This document shows positions 17,297-26,817 of a DNA stretch of 48,331 nt, in pieces (within the stretch, counting starts at the first letter, position 1; the number at the start of each line of letters is the position of its first letter). The stretch is from Candidatus Kuenenia stuttgartensis. GTDB lineage: Bacteria > Planctomycetota > Planctomycetia > Planctomycetales > Planctomycetaceae. The DNA lies in assembly GCA_945906725.1 (NCBI GenBank), contig CAMDRI010000019.1:1-48331 (forward strand). Direction: 5' to 3'. The position numbers and the translations under genes are program-made. The notes under the pieces are model-generated. The model ran no database searches. It was not told the DNA's origin and worked only from the letters and a program-made list of their open reading frames with translations.

Positions 17297-17761
17297 CGAA
17301 GTACTCCCGTCGCGACTACCTTAATCAGCGATGGATTGTTCGCAAGCTCGCAATTCCCAGAGTGCTGCGGTTCGACGCAGCCCTCCATTCGACCGCGGGA
17401 GTAGTCGTTCTTTTTCGAACAACCGTGGTCGTGATGATCCGCGATGACGGCGTCCCTCACGATGACGGATGCCGACCTGAACGGCCTTTTGCCGCAGTGA
17501 TGTAGGGCGTTATCGAGCCAACGCACTCCAGGGTTACGGCCGATCCTTGGTGACGCAGCCGTAGGCCCAGTGCATCTCGGCCGAGCTTTCCGATCATCGC
17601 ACGCCAGCCGTGCGCGACACGATCGTTGGGGCCACGGGGAGCAGAGTGGATACTCGCTCACCGATTCGGAATAATCCGCCGCGAATCGGTCACCCATTTC
17701 TCGGCCAATTCGGCATCCGGTTCAGCGAACACCTCTGATCCAGCAACTGGGGAACGCATTC
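17297..17761. other. Divergent intergenic region, no gene seen
   Basis: The 465 bp separate the minus-strand DUF1501 gene from the start of the MoxR operon. No ORF here shows family features. The region should contain the operon promoter, but I see no convincing promoter pair, operator palindrome or riboswitch. Confidence 0.45.
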
Positions 17762-18790
17762 ATGTCTCAGTCCGTGGCGACGACCGTTTCGGAAAAGCTT
17801 TCAGAAAATGATGTCCAAGCGATTGATCAACTGCAGGAGGTTTATGCCCGGCTCAAGAAAGAGCTGGGCCGAGTGATCGTCGGCCAACAGGACACGATCG
17901 AGCGATTGGCGATCTGCTTATTCGCTCGTGGCCACGGCTTGCTGATGGGCGTGCCGGGGCTCGCCAAGACGTTGCTGGTCAGCAAACTGGCCGAGACGAT
18001 GTCGCTGAAGTTCAGTCGCATACAGTTCACTCCCGACTTGATGCCAATGGACATCACTGGCACCGACATCCTGCAAGACACGGCGGGAGGAAAACGCGAA
18101 TTTGAATTCGTCCATGGGCCAATCTTCGCGAACATCGTGCTGGCCGATGAGATCAATCGTGCTCCGCCAAAGACGCAGGCGGCGATGCTCGAAGCGATGC
18201 AGGAGCACAAAGTCACGGTCATCGGCAAGCCCTTCAAACTGGATGCCCCGTTTCTCGTGCTGGCCACGCAGAATCCCGTCGAACAGGAAGGAACTTACCC
18301 GCTGCCCGAAGCGCAACTCGACCGGTTCATGTTCCTGATTGAACTCGACTATCCGTCCGAAGAAGAAGAAGTGCGGATCGCTCGCACGACGACCGGCGAT
18401 GATTTGCCGGAGTTGAGTCATCTGCTGCACGCCGAGGACATCATCCGGCATCAGCAACTCGTGCGGCGCGTGCCGGTGCCGGATCACATCTATCAATTTG
18501 CGGCGCGGCTGGTGCGGAAGACTCGGCCGAACGGAGCGACCGCACCGGGCTGGCTCAAGCCGCTGATCGCCTGGGGAGCCGGCCCGCGAGCCGTGCAGAA
18601 TTTGATTCTCGGCGCGAAAGCGCGCGCGGCACTGATGGGCAGCTACATGGTGCGATTGGAAGATATTCAAGCTGTCGCCGCACCCGTCTTGACGCATCGC
18701 ATCATCACCACCTTCGCAGCTCAGGCCGAAGGGATCGACGCCAAGAAGATCGTGCGGCGATTGATCGAAGAAACGAACGCCGAGACGTGA
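17762..18790 (+). CDS. MoxR-family AAA+ ATPase
   Basis: The product is 342 residues. Walker A is GVPGLAKT (63-70), Walker B is IVLADEINRAPPKTQ, sensor 1 is LATQNPVEQEGTYPLPEAQL and the arginine-finger region is LDRFMF. This defines the MoxR class, whose members act as chaperones that mature or insert metal centres in partner proteins bearing von Willebrand MIDAS domains. Three MIDAS-containing genes follow directly (18899, 19807, 21872), the standard MoxR context. It is the first gene of a 16.4 kb co-directional run. A GGGGAA box precedes the ATG. Confidence 0.95.
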   Translation: MSQSVATTVSEKLSENDVQAIDQLQEVYARLKKELGRVIVGQQDTIERLAICLFARGHGLLMGVPGLAKTLLVSKLAETMSLKFSRIQFTPDLMPMDITGTDILQDTAGGKREFEFVHGPIFANIVLADEINRAPPKTQAAMLEAMQEHKVTVIGKPFKLDAPFLVLATQNPVEQEGTYPLPEAQLDRFMFLIELDYPSEEEEVRIARTTTGDDLPELSHLLHAEDIIRHQQLVRRVPVPDHIYQFAARLVRKTRPNGATAPGWLKPLIAWGAGPRAVQNLILGAKARAALMGSYMVRLEDIQAVAAPVLTHRIITTFAAQAEGIDAKKIVRRLIEETNAET

Positions 18791-18797
18791 TCGTAGC

Positions 18798-18869
18798 GCA
18801 CGCGGCCCGCGTGCGTCGGTTGGTCTGCCCGACAAAGTCAACCACCACTCTGGCACGCGAGCCGCGTGC
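18798..18869. repeat. Paired palindromes between moxR and the DUF58 gene
   Basis: GCACGCGGCCCGCGTGC (18798-18814) and a one-mismatch variant (18853-18869) flank a loop of about 38 nt. Each copy is itself nearly palindromic, so together they can fold in several ways. It fills most of the gap between the two coding regions. Confidence 0.7.
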
Positions 18870-18898
18870 CCCACATTAGATCCTCGGAAATTCGCCCG

Positions 18899-19810
18899 AT
18901 GTTCGCCGATCGTCAGCCTCGCAGTTTTCTGGACACCGGCGCGTTGTCGCGACTGGCGGCGGTGCCGCTCTGTTCTCGGCGGCCGATGCAGGGGAACGTG
19001 TCGGGGCGGCACACCAGTCCGCATCGTGGGGCCAGCGTCGAGTTCGCCGAGTATCGAAAATACGTCCCTGGCGACGACCTGCGGCGTCTCGACTGGCGAG
19101 CGTACGGGCGCTCCGATCGTTTCTACGTCAAAGAGTTCGAAGCGGATACAAACCTGCGGCTGTGCGTGGTGTTCGACACAAGCGGCTCGATGGACTTCGG
19201 TTCGACCGGCATCACGAAGATCGAGTACGCCCGCAAACTGGCCGGCTCTTTGGCATACTTGGCCTCACAACAGGGAGACGCGGTTGGGCTGTCGTGTGTG
19301 GCGGACGGGATCGTCCGCAACATTCCGCCGAAGCGCGGCCCGGCGCACTTGATGAACGTCTTCGACATCCTCGAACAAGCTCAGCCCAGCGGCGCGACGC
19401 AGCTTGTGTCCGTCCTGCACGAACTGGCCGAGACGATTCGGCAGCGAGCGTTGATCGTGATTCTGTCCGACTTCTTCGTCGAACCGGAATTGCTGCGCGG
19501 CTGCCTGCAACATCTGCGATTCCGCAAACACGACGTCTCGATGCTTCAGTTACTCGACCCACTGGAATTGAATTTCAACTTCCGTCGCCCGATGCGCTTC
19601 ATCGACATGGAAGGGGGCCCGTCGATCTTCGCCGAGCCGAACGAAATCGCCGATCGCTACCAAAAGGCGTTGCAGAAATACGCTGACGAATTGCTGGCGG
19701 TGGTGTTGGAATCCGCCGTCGATTTTCATCCGGTGACGCTCGACGAAAGTTTTGAGCAAGTACTGATGCGATTTCTCGTCGGCCGCACGCGAACGAAGGG
19801 GGTACAATGA
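18899..19810 (+). CDS. DUF58 / vWA-like protein
   Basis: The product is 303 residues from ATG 18899 (an earlier start at 18866 adds 11 residues encoded by the repeat edge). The DUF58 signature VEFAEYRKYVPGDDLRRLDW is followed by RAYGRSDRFYVKEFEADTNL, then a MIDAS motif DTSGS starting at D93. VWA-like DUF58 proteins are typical MoxR partners. No membrane segment is visible, so it is likely cytoplasmic. It overlaps the next gene by 4 bp. Confidence 0.93.
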   Translation: MFADRQPRSFLDTGALSRLAAVPLCSRRPMQGNVSGRHTSPHRGASVEFAEYRKYVPGDDLRRLDWRAYGRSDRFYVKEFEADTNLRLCVVFDTSGSMDFGSTGITKIEYARKLAGSLAYLASQQGDAVGLSCVADGIVRNIPPKRGPAHLMNVFDILEQAQPSGATQLVSVLHELAETIRQRALIVILSDFFVEPELLRGCLQHLRFRKHDVSMLQLLDPLELNFNFRRPMRFIDMEGGPSIFAEPNEIADRYQKALQKYADELLAVVLESAVDFHPVTLDESFEQVLMRFLVGRTRTKGVQ

Positions 19811-21795
19811 GCTTCCTTCAACCACTGTTGCTCGCCGGGCTGCCGCTGATCTCGCTGCCGATTCTGATTCATCTCATCAACCAGCGGCGGTTTCAGACGA
19901 TCCGATGGGGAGCGATGATGTTTCTGCTCTCGGCGAATCGGATGTCGCGTGGGTACGCGAAACTGCGGCAATGGCTGATCCTGTTGTTCCGCACGCTGGC
20001 GATTGCTGGGTTGATCGTTGGCGTCGCTCGGCCGTTGGCGAGCGGTTGGTTGGGACTGACCGCCGGAGGCCGGCCAGACACGACGATCATTCTGCTCGAC
20101 CGCTCGCCGAGTATGAGACAGCAGGGTGAGGGACAAGTCGGCACGAAACTCGAAACCGGCCGTCAGCAACTGGCTCGATCGTTGAACATGCTTGGCTCGG
20201 CTAAATGGGTGTTGATCGAAAGCACGACGAACACGCCGCGCGAAATCGAATCGCCCGATGTGATGCTGAATCTGCCTGCAACCGAACCGGCCAGCGCGTC
20301 GGCCGATCTGCCGGCGATGCTGCAAGCAGCTCGTGATTACATCCAGGCGAACAAGTCGGGACGGACGGAAGTTTGGATTTGCTCGGACATCCGTGCGAAC
20401 GATTGGAACGCGGAGAGCGGTCGCTGGGCGACGTTGCGCGATGCGTTTCTGGAACTGACGCAGGGTGTCCGGTTTCACTTGCTCGCGTACGCGCAGCCGG
20501 CTGCGGGCAATCTATCGCTGCGCGTCACGAATGTGAGACGGCAGCAAAGTAGCGATGGTGCCGAGTTGCTCGTGTCGCTCAAGCTGAGCCGCGAAGGGGT
20601 CGCGGACGATGCCGAACAAGTTTCGGTGCCAATCTCATTCGAGATCGAGGGAGCACGCTCGGAAGCCACGGTTGAGATGTCCGGTTCGCAGTTCGAACTG
20701 AAAGATCATCGCATCCCGATTGAACGCCAGAAGGATCGCGGTTGGGGAAGAGTCTCGATCCCCGCGGACGCGAACTCGGCCGACAACGATTTTTATTTCG
20801 TGTTCGATCAACCGGCGGTGCGGCAGACGATCATCGTGGCCGACGACGCGAATGCCGCTCGACCACTGCAACTCTCGGCGGGGATCTCGCCCGATCCGGC
20901 GGTGAGACTCGCGGCGGAAGTGCTCACCGTCGATCAACTGCCGACCGTCGAGTGGGATCAAGTCTCGCTCGTGTTGTGGCAAGCGGCGCTGCCTGACGGC
21001 CCAGCGGCCGACGCCATCCAAGCCTTTGTGGATCGTGGCGGACAAATCATTTTCTTTCCGACTCAGGGTGTCACGACCACGGCGTTCATGGGGCTTTCCT
21101 GGGAATCATGGAACGAATCTCCTGATGGCATCGCCATCGAAACGTGGCGTGTCGATCAAGATGTACTCGCGAACACTCAAAGTGGAGCGGCCTTGCCCGT
21201 CGGACAATTGCAAGTCCGCAAGCACTGCGGGATGTCGGGCGAACACACTCCGCTGGCGACGCTCAAAGGAGGCACGCCGTTGCTTGCGCGCGTGACGACG
21301 AATCGTGGCGGCGTCTATTTCTGCGCAACGACTCCAGCAGCGTCCGATTCGTCGTTGGCCGAGAATGGCGTCGTCTTGTATGTGCTCGTGCAACGAGCGC
21401 TGGGGCTCGGCGCGGCGGTGCTGGGGAATACTCGGCAACTGGTGGCTGGGGATGTTTCTGGCGAGCAACCGACCGCGTGGCAACAACTCGCGGGCCCGCC
21501 GGAAGCACTCTCAACCGAATTCGCATTTCACGGCGGAGTTTATTCTGGAGGTGAGCGATTGCTGGCGCTCAATCGCGCGAGTGCTGAAGATCAAGCGGCA
21601 GTGCTCGCCGATGGGCGAGTTGCTGAATTGTTTCAAGGACTCGATTTCGCTCGCGTCGATGACAAGGCCGGCAATCTCGCTGCGCTGATTCAAGAACTTT
21701 GGCGTCTGTTTCTCGTGGCCATGATGATCGCGTTAATCGTTGAAGCGGCATTGTGTCTGCCGAGGAAAGCAGTTCAGGTCGCACCAGCGACTTAA
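19807..21795 (+). CDS. BatA-N-terminal/vWA membrane protein
   Basis: The product is 662 residues. The start FLQPLLLAGLPLISLPILIH and LINQRRFQTIRWGAMMFLL is the BatA (aerotolerance) N-terminal domain, a first membrane helix followed by a conserved RRxxxxxWxA(M)xFL stretch. A second helix spans about 57-77, and a MIDAS motif DRSPS begins at D98, so the vWA domain lies outside the membrane. A C-terminal helix (about 633-652, LFLVAMMIALIVEAALCLP) anchors the end. Planctomycete copies of this protein are of similar length. The start overlaps the DUF58 stop (ATGA). Confidence 0.9.
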   Translation: MSFLQPLLLAGLPLISLPILIHLINQRRFQTIRWGAMMFLLSANRMSRGYAKLRQWLILLFRTLAIAGLIVGVARPLASGWLGLTAGGRPDTTIILLDRSPSMRQQGEGQVGTKLETGRQQLARSLNMLGSAKWVLIESTTNTPREIESPDVMLNLPATEPASASADLPAMLQAARDYIQANKSGRTEVWICSDIRANDWNAESGRWATLRDAFLELTQGVRFHLLAYAQPAAGNLSLRVTNVRRQQSSDGAELLVSLKLSREGVADDAEQVSVPISFEIEGARSEATVEMSGSQFELKDHRIPIERQKDRGWGRVSIPADANSADNDFYFVFDQPAVRQTIIVADDANAARPLQLSAGISPDPAVRLAAEVLTVDQLPTVEWDQVSLVLWQAALPDGPAADAIQAFVDRGGQIIFFPTQGVTTTAFMGLSWESWNESPDGIAIETWRVDQDVLANTQSGAALPVGQLQVRKHCGMSGEHTPLATLKGGTPLLARVTTNRGGVYFCATTPAASDSSLAENGVVLYVLVQRALGLGAAVLGNTRQLVAGDVSGEQPTAWQQLAGPPEALSTEFAFHGGVYSGGERLLALNRASAEDQAAVLADGRVAELFQGLDFARVDDKAGNLAALIQELWRLFLVAMMIALIVEAALCLPRKAVQVAPAT

Positions 21796-21871
21796 AAGTG
21801 AATTAGCGGTTTTGGGTCGAATGCCGTGAGCCGAAAGCCGATGGCCGTTATCACAACCTGATTGATTCACG

Positions 21872-24079
21872 ATGCACTCGACACGCACCATCACATTCCT
21901 CTGGACCCCCGGCTCGCTGGCTGTGTCGGTGATCGCGGTGTTGGTCGCGGCCGGCTTCTGCTGGGCCGCGTGGCGACGATCGGATTATCGCCCGTCGTTT
22001 GGGATGCTCGAAGTTTTGCGGTTGGTGATCATCGCGCTGGCCGCAGTGATGTTCAATCAACCGGAATGGGTCGAGGAATTTCGACCCGACGAAAAACCGT
22101 CGATCGCGGTGCTGTGGGATGACTCGACCAGCATGGGAACGAAAGACGTGGTGTCGGGCGGCTCGCCTGGCACACCGAACTCAACGCTAATAGCTCGCAA
22201 AGAAACGATCGCCGGGATGGTCGAACCGTCTGCGTGGTCAAAGTTGAACGAGCGGATGAATGTGGTCATTCAACCGTTCGCATCGCCGCGACCGGGCCAC
22301 GGGACCGATTTGTACGAGCCGCTCGCGCAGGCTCCGGAGAAGTTCAAGAATCTGCTCGGTGTCGTGTTGATTTCGGACGGCGATTGGAACGAAGGCCCGC
22401 CGCCAGTGCAGGCTGCCTCGCGATTGCGATTGAAGGGCGTGCCGGTCTTCGCGGTGCCGGTCGGAAGTCCGAATCGGCTGCCGGATTTGGAATTGCTGAG
22501 TCTCGACGCGCCGACGTTCGGCATCGCGGGGAAGTCCGTGCGGATTCCATTTGCGATCGAAAGCTCGCTGCCGCGCGAGACGACGATGGCCGTGTCGCTC
22601 AAGACGTCCGACGGCGAGGAAGTCACAAAGGAAGTCCGTATCGCGGCGATGGGGCGCACCAGCGATTGGGTCATCTGGAAGCCGAAGACGACGGGCGACT
22701 TCACGCTGACGCTCGACGTTCCCAAGCACAGCGATGAGACGTTGATCGACAACAACAAGCTGACTACCCCGATCGTCATCCGCGAAGAGAAACTCAAAGT
22801 GCTGGTCGTCGAGTCATCTCCTCGCTGGGAATACCGCTATCTCCGCAACGCGCTGTCGCGCGATCCCGGGGTCGAGGTCTCGTGTCTGCTGTTTCATCCG
22901 GGGCTGAGCAAAGTCGGCGGCGGCAACAAGGACTACATCAAGCAGTTTCCGAGCAGCCTCGATGAGCTGTCAAAGTTCGACGTTGTCTTCTTGGGAGATG
23001 TCGGACTTGAAGGGGGACAACTCACCGAAGAGCAATGCCGCTTGCTCAAAGGGTTGGTCGAGCATCAAGCCAGCGGCCTCGTTTTCATGCCGGGAATGCA
23101 AGGGCGACAGTTCAGTTTGGTCGACACCGAGCTGGAGGATCTTAGTCCGGTGTTGCTCGATGAGGGGCAGCCAGGCGGTTGGGGCTCGCGCACGCCGGGG
23201 CACTTTGAGCTGACGGATCTCGGCCGTCGCAGCTTGCTCACGAAGCTTGCCGACACGACGGACGACAATATGGAAGTCTGGGAAGACCTTCCCGGCTTCC
23301 AGTGGTACGCGCCCGTCGTCCGAGCCAAAGCCGGCAGCGAAGTGCTCGCCGTTCACAAGGACATCACCAACGAGCACGGCCGCTTGCCGCTGCTGGTAAC
23401 TCGCACGTTCGGAGCGGGCAAGGTGCTGTTCATGGGAACCGACGGCGCGTGGCGCTGGCGCAAAGGAGTCGAAGACAAATATCACTATCGCTTCTGGGGG
23501 CAGGTCGTCCGCTGGATGGCGTATCAACGAAACATGGCCAAGGGGGAAACGATGCGACTGTATTACTCCCCCGATCAGCCCCAGATGCGACAGACGTTGG
23601 CCCTGCACGCAAATGTCATGGAGCGAAGCGGCGAGCCGCTCGCGAACGGCGACGTCACCGCGCGCATCGTGGCTCCATCAGGTAAGGCCGAGACCGTGCG
23701 GTTCCTCTCCGCCGGCGACGAGTGGGGCGTCTTCCACAGCCGCTTCACTGCCGAAGAACCTGGCAAGCACGAAGTCACGCTGCTCTGCAAACAAACGAAC
23801 TCGACACTCGAAACGTCTTTCTTCGTGCAAGGGGTCGCCGCCGAGCGAGTCGGCAAACCGGCTCGGCCGGAGGTGCTCGAAGAGATCGCCCGCGTCACGC
23901 GTGGCAAGCTGCTGGAACCTGCCAAACTTGCAGAAATAGTGCAATCGTTGGCAAATCTTTCGGAACCATTGCCGTCCATCCGCCGCGTCCAACTTTGGAG
24001 CCACCCGGCTTACGCCGGATTTTTGGTGCTGTTGCTAGGCGTATTTTGGATGGGTCGGAAGGTAATTGGGCTGATATGA
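21872..24079 (+). CDS. Large membrane protein with vWA MIDAS and glutamine-amidotransferase-like region
   Basis: The product is 735 residues. Two N-terminal helices (about 15-35 and 45-62) are followed by a vWA-like domain with MIDAS DDSTS starting at D83 and GVVLISDGDWNEGPPP. A middle region with LKVLVVESSPRWEYRYLRNA and KFDVVFLGDVGLEGGQLTEE is like the class-I glutamine amidotransferase/ThuA fold common in BatA-type planctomycete proteins; RTFGAGKVLFMGTDGAWRWR follows. A C-terminal helix (about 710-730) ends it. It is the third MIDAS protein of the operon. Confidence 0.86.
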   Translation: MHSTRTITFLWTPGSLAVSVIAVLVAAGFCWAAWRRSDYRPSFGMLEVLRLVIIALAAVMFNQPEWVEEFRPDEKPSIAVLWDDSTSMGTKDVVSGGSPGTPNSTLIARKETIAGMVEPSAWSKLNERMNVVIQPFASPRPGHGTDLYEPLAQAPEKFKNLLGVVLISDGDWNEGPPPVQAASRLRLKGVPVFAVPVGSPNRLPDLELLSLDAPTFGIAGKSVRIPFAIESSLPRETTMAVSLKTSDGEEVTKEVRIAAMGRTSDWVIWKPKTTGDFTLTLDVPKHSDETLIDNNKLTTPIVIREEKLKVLVVESSPRWEYRYLRNALSRDPGVEVSCLLFHPGLSKVGGGNKDYIKQFPSSLDELSKFDVVFLGDVGLEGGQLTEEQCRLLKGLVEHQASGLVFMPGMQGRQFSLVDTELEDLSPVLLDEGQPGGWGSRTPGHFELTDLGRRSLLTKLADTTDDNMEVWEDLPGFQWYAPVVRAKAGSEVLAVHKDITNEHGRLPLLVTRTFGAGKVLFMGTDGAWRWRKGVEDKYHYRFWGQVVRWMAYQRNMAKGETMRLYYSPDQPQMRQTLALHANVMERSGEPLANGDVTARIVAPSGKAETVRFLSAGDEWGVFHSRFTAEEPGKHEVTLLCKQTNSTLETSFFVQGVAAERVGKPARPEVLEEIARVTRGKLLEPAKLAEIVQSLANLSEPLPSIRRVQLWSHPAYAGFLVLLLGVFWMGRKVIGLI

Positions 24080-24127
24080 TCCTCGCCCGCCTGACGGGCG
24101 CCCGTGTCCACGAAGGAGATCGGAACC

Positions 24128-26785
24128 ATGAGTCTTGCTCACCATCGGTTGACGTTGCCGGAGTCGTTGCAGACTCAATTGCTCGACTTTCGTCGGCGAG
24201 TCTGGACGGTCAAGTTGGTCGAGGCCGTCTGCGGGGCGATCATCGGTGTCTTGATCGCGTTTCTGGCGACCTTCCTATTGGACCGCATGTTGGATACGCC
24301 GTGGGAGGTCCGACTCGGAATCTTCGTGACAGCGATGGTCGGCTGCGGATTGATTCCGCTCGCTCTGCATCGCTGGATTTGGGGGCAGCGGAAACTAGAA
24401 CAACTCGCACGACTACTCAGCCGCAAGCATCCGAGCGTCGGAGATCAGTTGCTGGGCATCATCGAGTTGGTTCACAGCGAGAGCGAACAGGCTCGGTCGT
24501 TGGCGTTGTGCGAAGCTGCCGTGCAGCAAGTTGCCGAGGTCGCGACAAAACGGGACTTCAGCGATTCGGTGCCGAACCCGAAGCATCGCAGCCGAGCGAT
24601 CTTCGCGGGCATTTCCGGAATGATCGCCGTGCTGCTATTGGCAATGTTTCCCGCTGCCACAACGAATGCATGGGCAAGGTTCCTGATGCCGTGGGGAGAC
24701 ACTCCCCGTTACACGTTCACATCAATTGAGCCGGTCTCGAATCATTTGGTGGTCGCTCACGGCGAGCCTTTCACGGTCGCTGTCTCATTAGCGAAAGACA
24801 CCGTGTGGCGACCCGAGCAGGGCGAAGTGCAACTCGGCGGTCAACGGCCGGTCCCGGCCAAGCTGCGAGAAGGACGCTACGAGTTTGAACTCCCCGGCCA
24901 GATAGACGACGGTTGGTTGAGCGTTCGCATCGGCGATCTGTCGCAGCGCTTCCGAGTGCAGCCGATGATGCGGCCCGAACTCGCCTCGATCGGAGCTGAA
25001 GTCGCACTACCGGAATACCTCGGCCGGGCTCAGTCACAACACAAAGACGTGAGAGGCGGAACCATCTCACTGGTCAAAGGGAGCAACGCGACGTTCACAG
25101 CCACCGCCAGCCGCCCGCTCGCTTCCGCGCAATTGGATGGGCAGCCAATCGCCCCGAGCAGCAAGACAATCGTTAGCCCCAGCATGAGCGTCGAGGAAAC
25201 TCGCAAGGTCGAGTTCAGTTGGCGAGATCAAAACGATCTCGCCGGCAAAGAACCGTTCACGTTGACGATCAACAGCCGCGAGGACGAAGCGCCGTCGATC
25301 TCGTGCGAGGACTTGCCGAGACAGCGCGTCGTGCTCGATTCGGAAGCTCTGAATTTCAAGGTCCACGCTCAGGATGATTTCGGAGTGAAACAAGTCGGCA
25401 TCGACTGGCAGGGAATCGATACCACGAACTTCAAAGACCCCGCGAAAGGCGAACGCATCCTTGCGGCAGGTGGCACCGAAAAGGAAATGTTCGAGTTGGC
25501 CGGCACGTTTTCGGCCTCGTCGCTGGGCATCGAGCCGCAACCGATTCAGGTGCGGCTGTTCGTCGAAGATTACTTTCCCGGCCGCGAGCGAGTTTATTCG
25601 CCGGTCTACACGTTTTATGTCCTCAGCCCGGAACAACACGCGATCTGGGTGACTGAGATGCTCAGCAAGTGGCATCGGCAGTCGCTGGAGGTTCGCGACA
25701 AAGAAATGGCGTTGCACGAGACGAACAAGGCTCTGCGAGAAATGTCGCCCAGCGAATTGGATCAACCGGAGAATCGCAAGAAGATTGAAACTCAAGCCGC
25801 CGCAGAGCGAGCGAATGGACGACGCCTGTCGAACCTCGCGCTCAACGGCGAGGACTTGGTCAAACAGGCGATGCGCAATCCGGAGATCGGCGTCGGCCAT
25901 CTGGAGAAATGGGCCGAGATGCTCGGCATTCTGAAGGACATCTCCAGCAATCGCATGCCGTCGGTCGCCGACTTGCTCAAGCAGGCGGCGCAGGCTCCGA
26001 AGACCGCGTCGAATTCCGAACCGCCAAGCAACAACGCTCCAAAAGCGGGACAAAACCGAGCAACCGCTGCCGCGTCGCCGAGCGATCCTGATCCAAATGC
26101 TCAGAAGAAGCCGCCGACCAAAGTCCCGTCGGTCAACGATGTCGAATCGACACACGGCTTCGCAAAGAAGGACGACAAGAACGCCGCCGCGACCCCACCG
26201 AAATCCGGTTCGCCAAGTTTGGGCCTGCCGAGCACGACGCTCATCGGCCCGTCCAAGAAAGGGGATGACTCATGCCCGGCCGATCAAAAGGTCGAGGAGG
26301 CGGTCAAGGAGCAACAGGACTTGCTCGCCGAGTTCGAGAAGATCGCTGATGAACTCAACAAGGTGCTGGCGAACCTCGAAGGGAGCACGCTGGTCAAACG
26401 GCTCAAAGCGGAGTCACGATTGCAGTACAAAATCGGCGGCCGCATCGGCGATCAAGTCGGCGATGCCTTCGGTCTGCCGGCCAGCGCCGCGAAAGAGACG
26501 ACGACGAAGCTCTTCACGGAACTGGCCGGCCAGGAAGCCAAGAGCAGCCAAACCGTCTCAAACATCATGGACGATTTGCAGGCGTATTTTGAGCGGCGTC
26601 GGATGATGTCCTTTAAAGCGGTGCTCGACGACATGCGAGCACAGGATGTCATCGGCGGGCTGCGAGCACTCGGTGATGACCTCAAAAAGGAGAACGGCCT
26701 GTCGATGGCTCAAGCCGAATTCTGGTCCGACGCGATGGATCGCTGGGCGGAGGATTTGGTCGATCCGACCAAAGGGGGCACCTGA
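24128..26785 (+). CDS. Giant membrane/coiled-coil protein, part before in-frame TGA
   Basis: The reading frame is 885 codons from ATG 24128 (AAGGAG 10 nt upstream; the earlier GTG 24104 has no comparable site) to TGA 26783-26785. Two helices lie near 38-60 and 67-85, and another near 160-178 (FAGISGMIAVLLLAMFPAAT). Then come beta-rich regions (about 195-500), a helical region (500-620), a Pro/Lys/Ser-rich linker (620-720) and a second helical region (720-885) ending in FWSDAMDRWAEDLVDPTKGG. The family is one I associate with the MoxR/DUF58/BatA operons of planctomycetes, where the protein probably continues without break into the sequence after the TGA (see the next entry). No catalytic motif is visible. 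Confidence 0.82.
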   Translation: MSLAHHRLTLPESLQTQLLDFRRRVWTVKLVEAVCGAIIGVLIAFLATFLLDRMLDTPWEVRLGIFVTAMVGCGLIPLALHRWIWGQRKLEQLARLLSRKHPSVGDQLLGIIELVHSESEQARSLALCEAAVQQVAEVATKRDFSDSVPNPKHRSRAIFAGISGMIAVLLLAMFPAATTNAWARFLMPWGDTPRYTFTSIEPVSNHLVVAHGEPFTVAVSLAKDTVWRPEQGEVQLGGQRPVPAKLREGRYEFELPGQIDDGWLSVRIGDLSQRFRVQPMMRPELASIGAEVALPEYLGRAQSQHKDVRGGTISLVKGSNATFTATASRPLASAQLDGQPIAPSSKTIVSPSMSVEETRKVEFSWRDQNDLAGKEPFTLTINSREDEAPSISCEDLPRQRVVLDSEALNFKVHAQDDFGVKQVGIDWQGIDTTNFKDPAKGERILAAGGTEKEMFELAGTFSASSLGIEPQPIQVRLFVEDYFPGRERVYSPVYTFYVLSPEQHAIWVTEMLSKWHRQSLEVRDKEMALHETNKALREMSPSELDQPENRKKIETQAAAERANGRRLSNLALNGEDLVKQAMRNPEIGVGHLEKWAEMLGILKDISSNRMPSVADLLKQAAQAPKTASNSEPPSNNAPKAGQNRATAAASPSDPDPNAQKKPPTKVPSVNDVESTHGFAKKDDKNAAATPPKSGSPSLGLPSTTLIGPSKKGDDSCPADQKVEEAVKEQQDLLAEFEKIADELNKVLANLEGSTLVKRLKAESRLQYKIGGRIGDQVGDAFGLPASAAKETTTKLFTELAGQEAKSSQTVSNIMDDLQAYFERRRMMSFKAVLDDMRAQDVIGGLRALGDDLKKENGLSMAQAEFWSDAMDRWAEDLVDPTKGGT

Positions 26786-26817
26786 CCCGGCGGCAAATCG
26801 CGTGGCAGTTTGCCGCC
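26783..26817 (+). other. In-frame TGA followed by a perfect 9-bp hairpin (candidate recoding site)
   Basis: TGA (26783-26785) is followed after CCC by GGCGGCAAA (26789-26797), an 11-nt loop with GTGG, and TTTGCCGCC (26809-26817). Taking the U of UGA as 1, the loop covers positions 16-26, about where bacterial SECIS loops lie. There is no bulged U in the stem, and in GC-rich coding DNA such a stem could occur by chance. Confidence 0.4.

Noticed and set aside
17275..17697. 140-codon minus-strand frame upstream of the MoxR operon
   Set aside because: Composition is Arg/His/Cys-rich with no recognisable domain and it overlaps the end of the DUF1501 gene; likely chance.
24080..24127. Short palindrome before the giant gene as a regulatory site
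   Set aside because: Only a 5-bp stem in GC-rich DNA; not distinguishable from chance.
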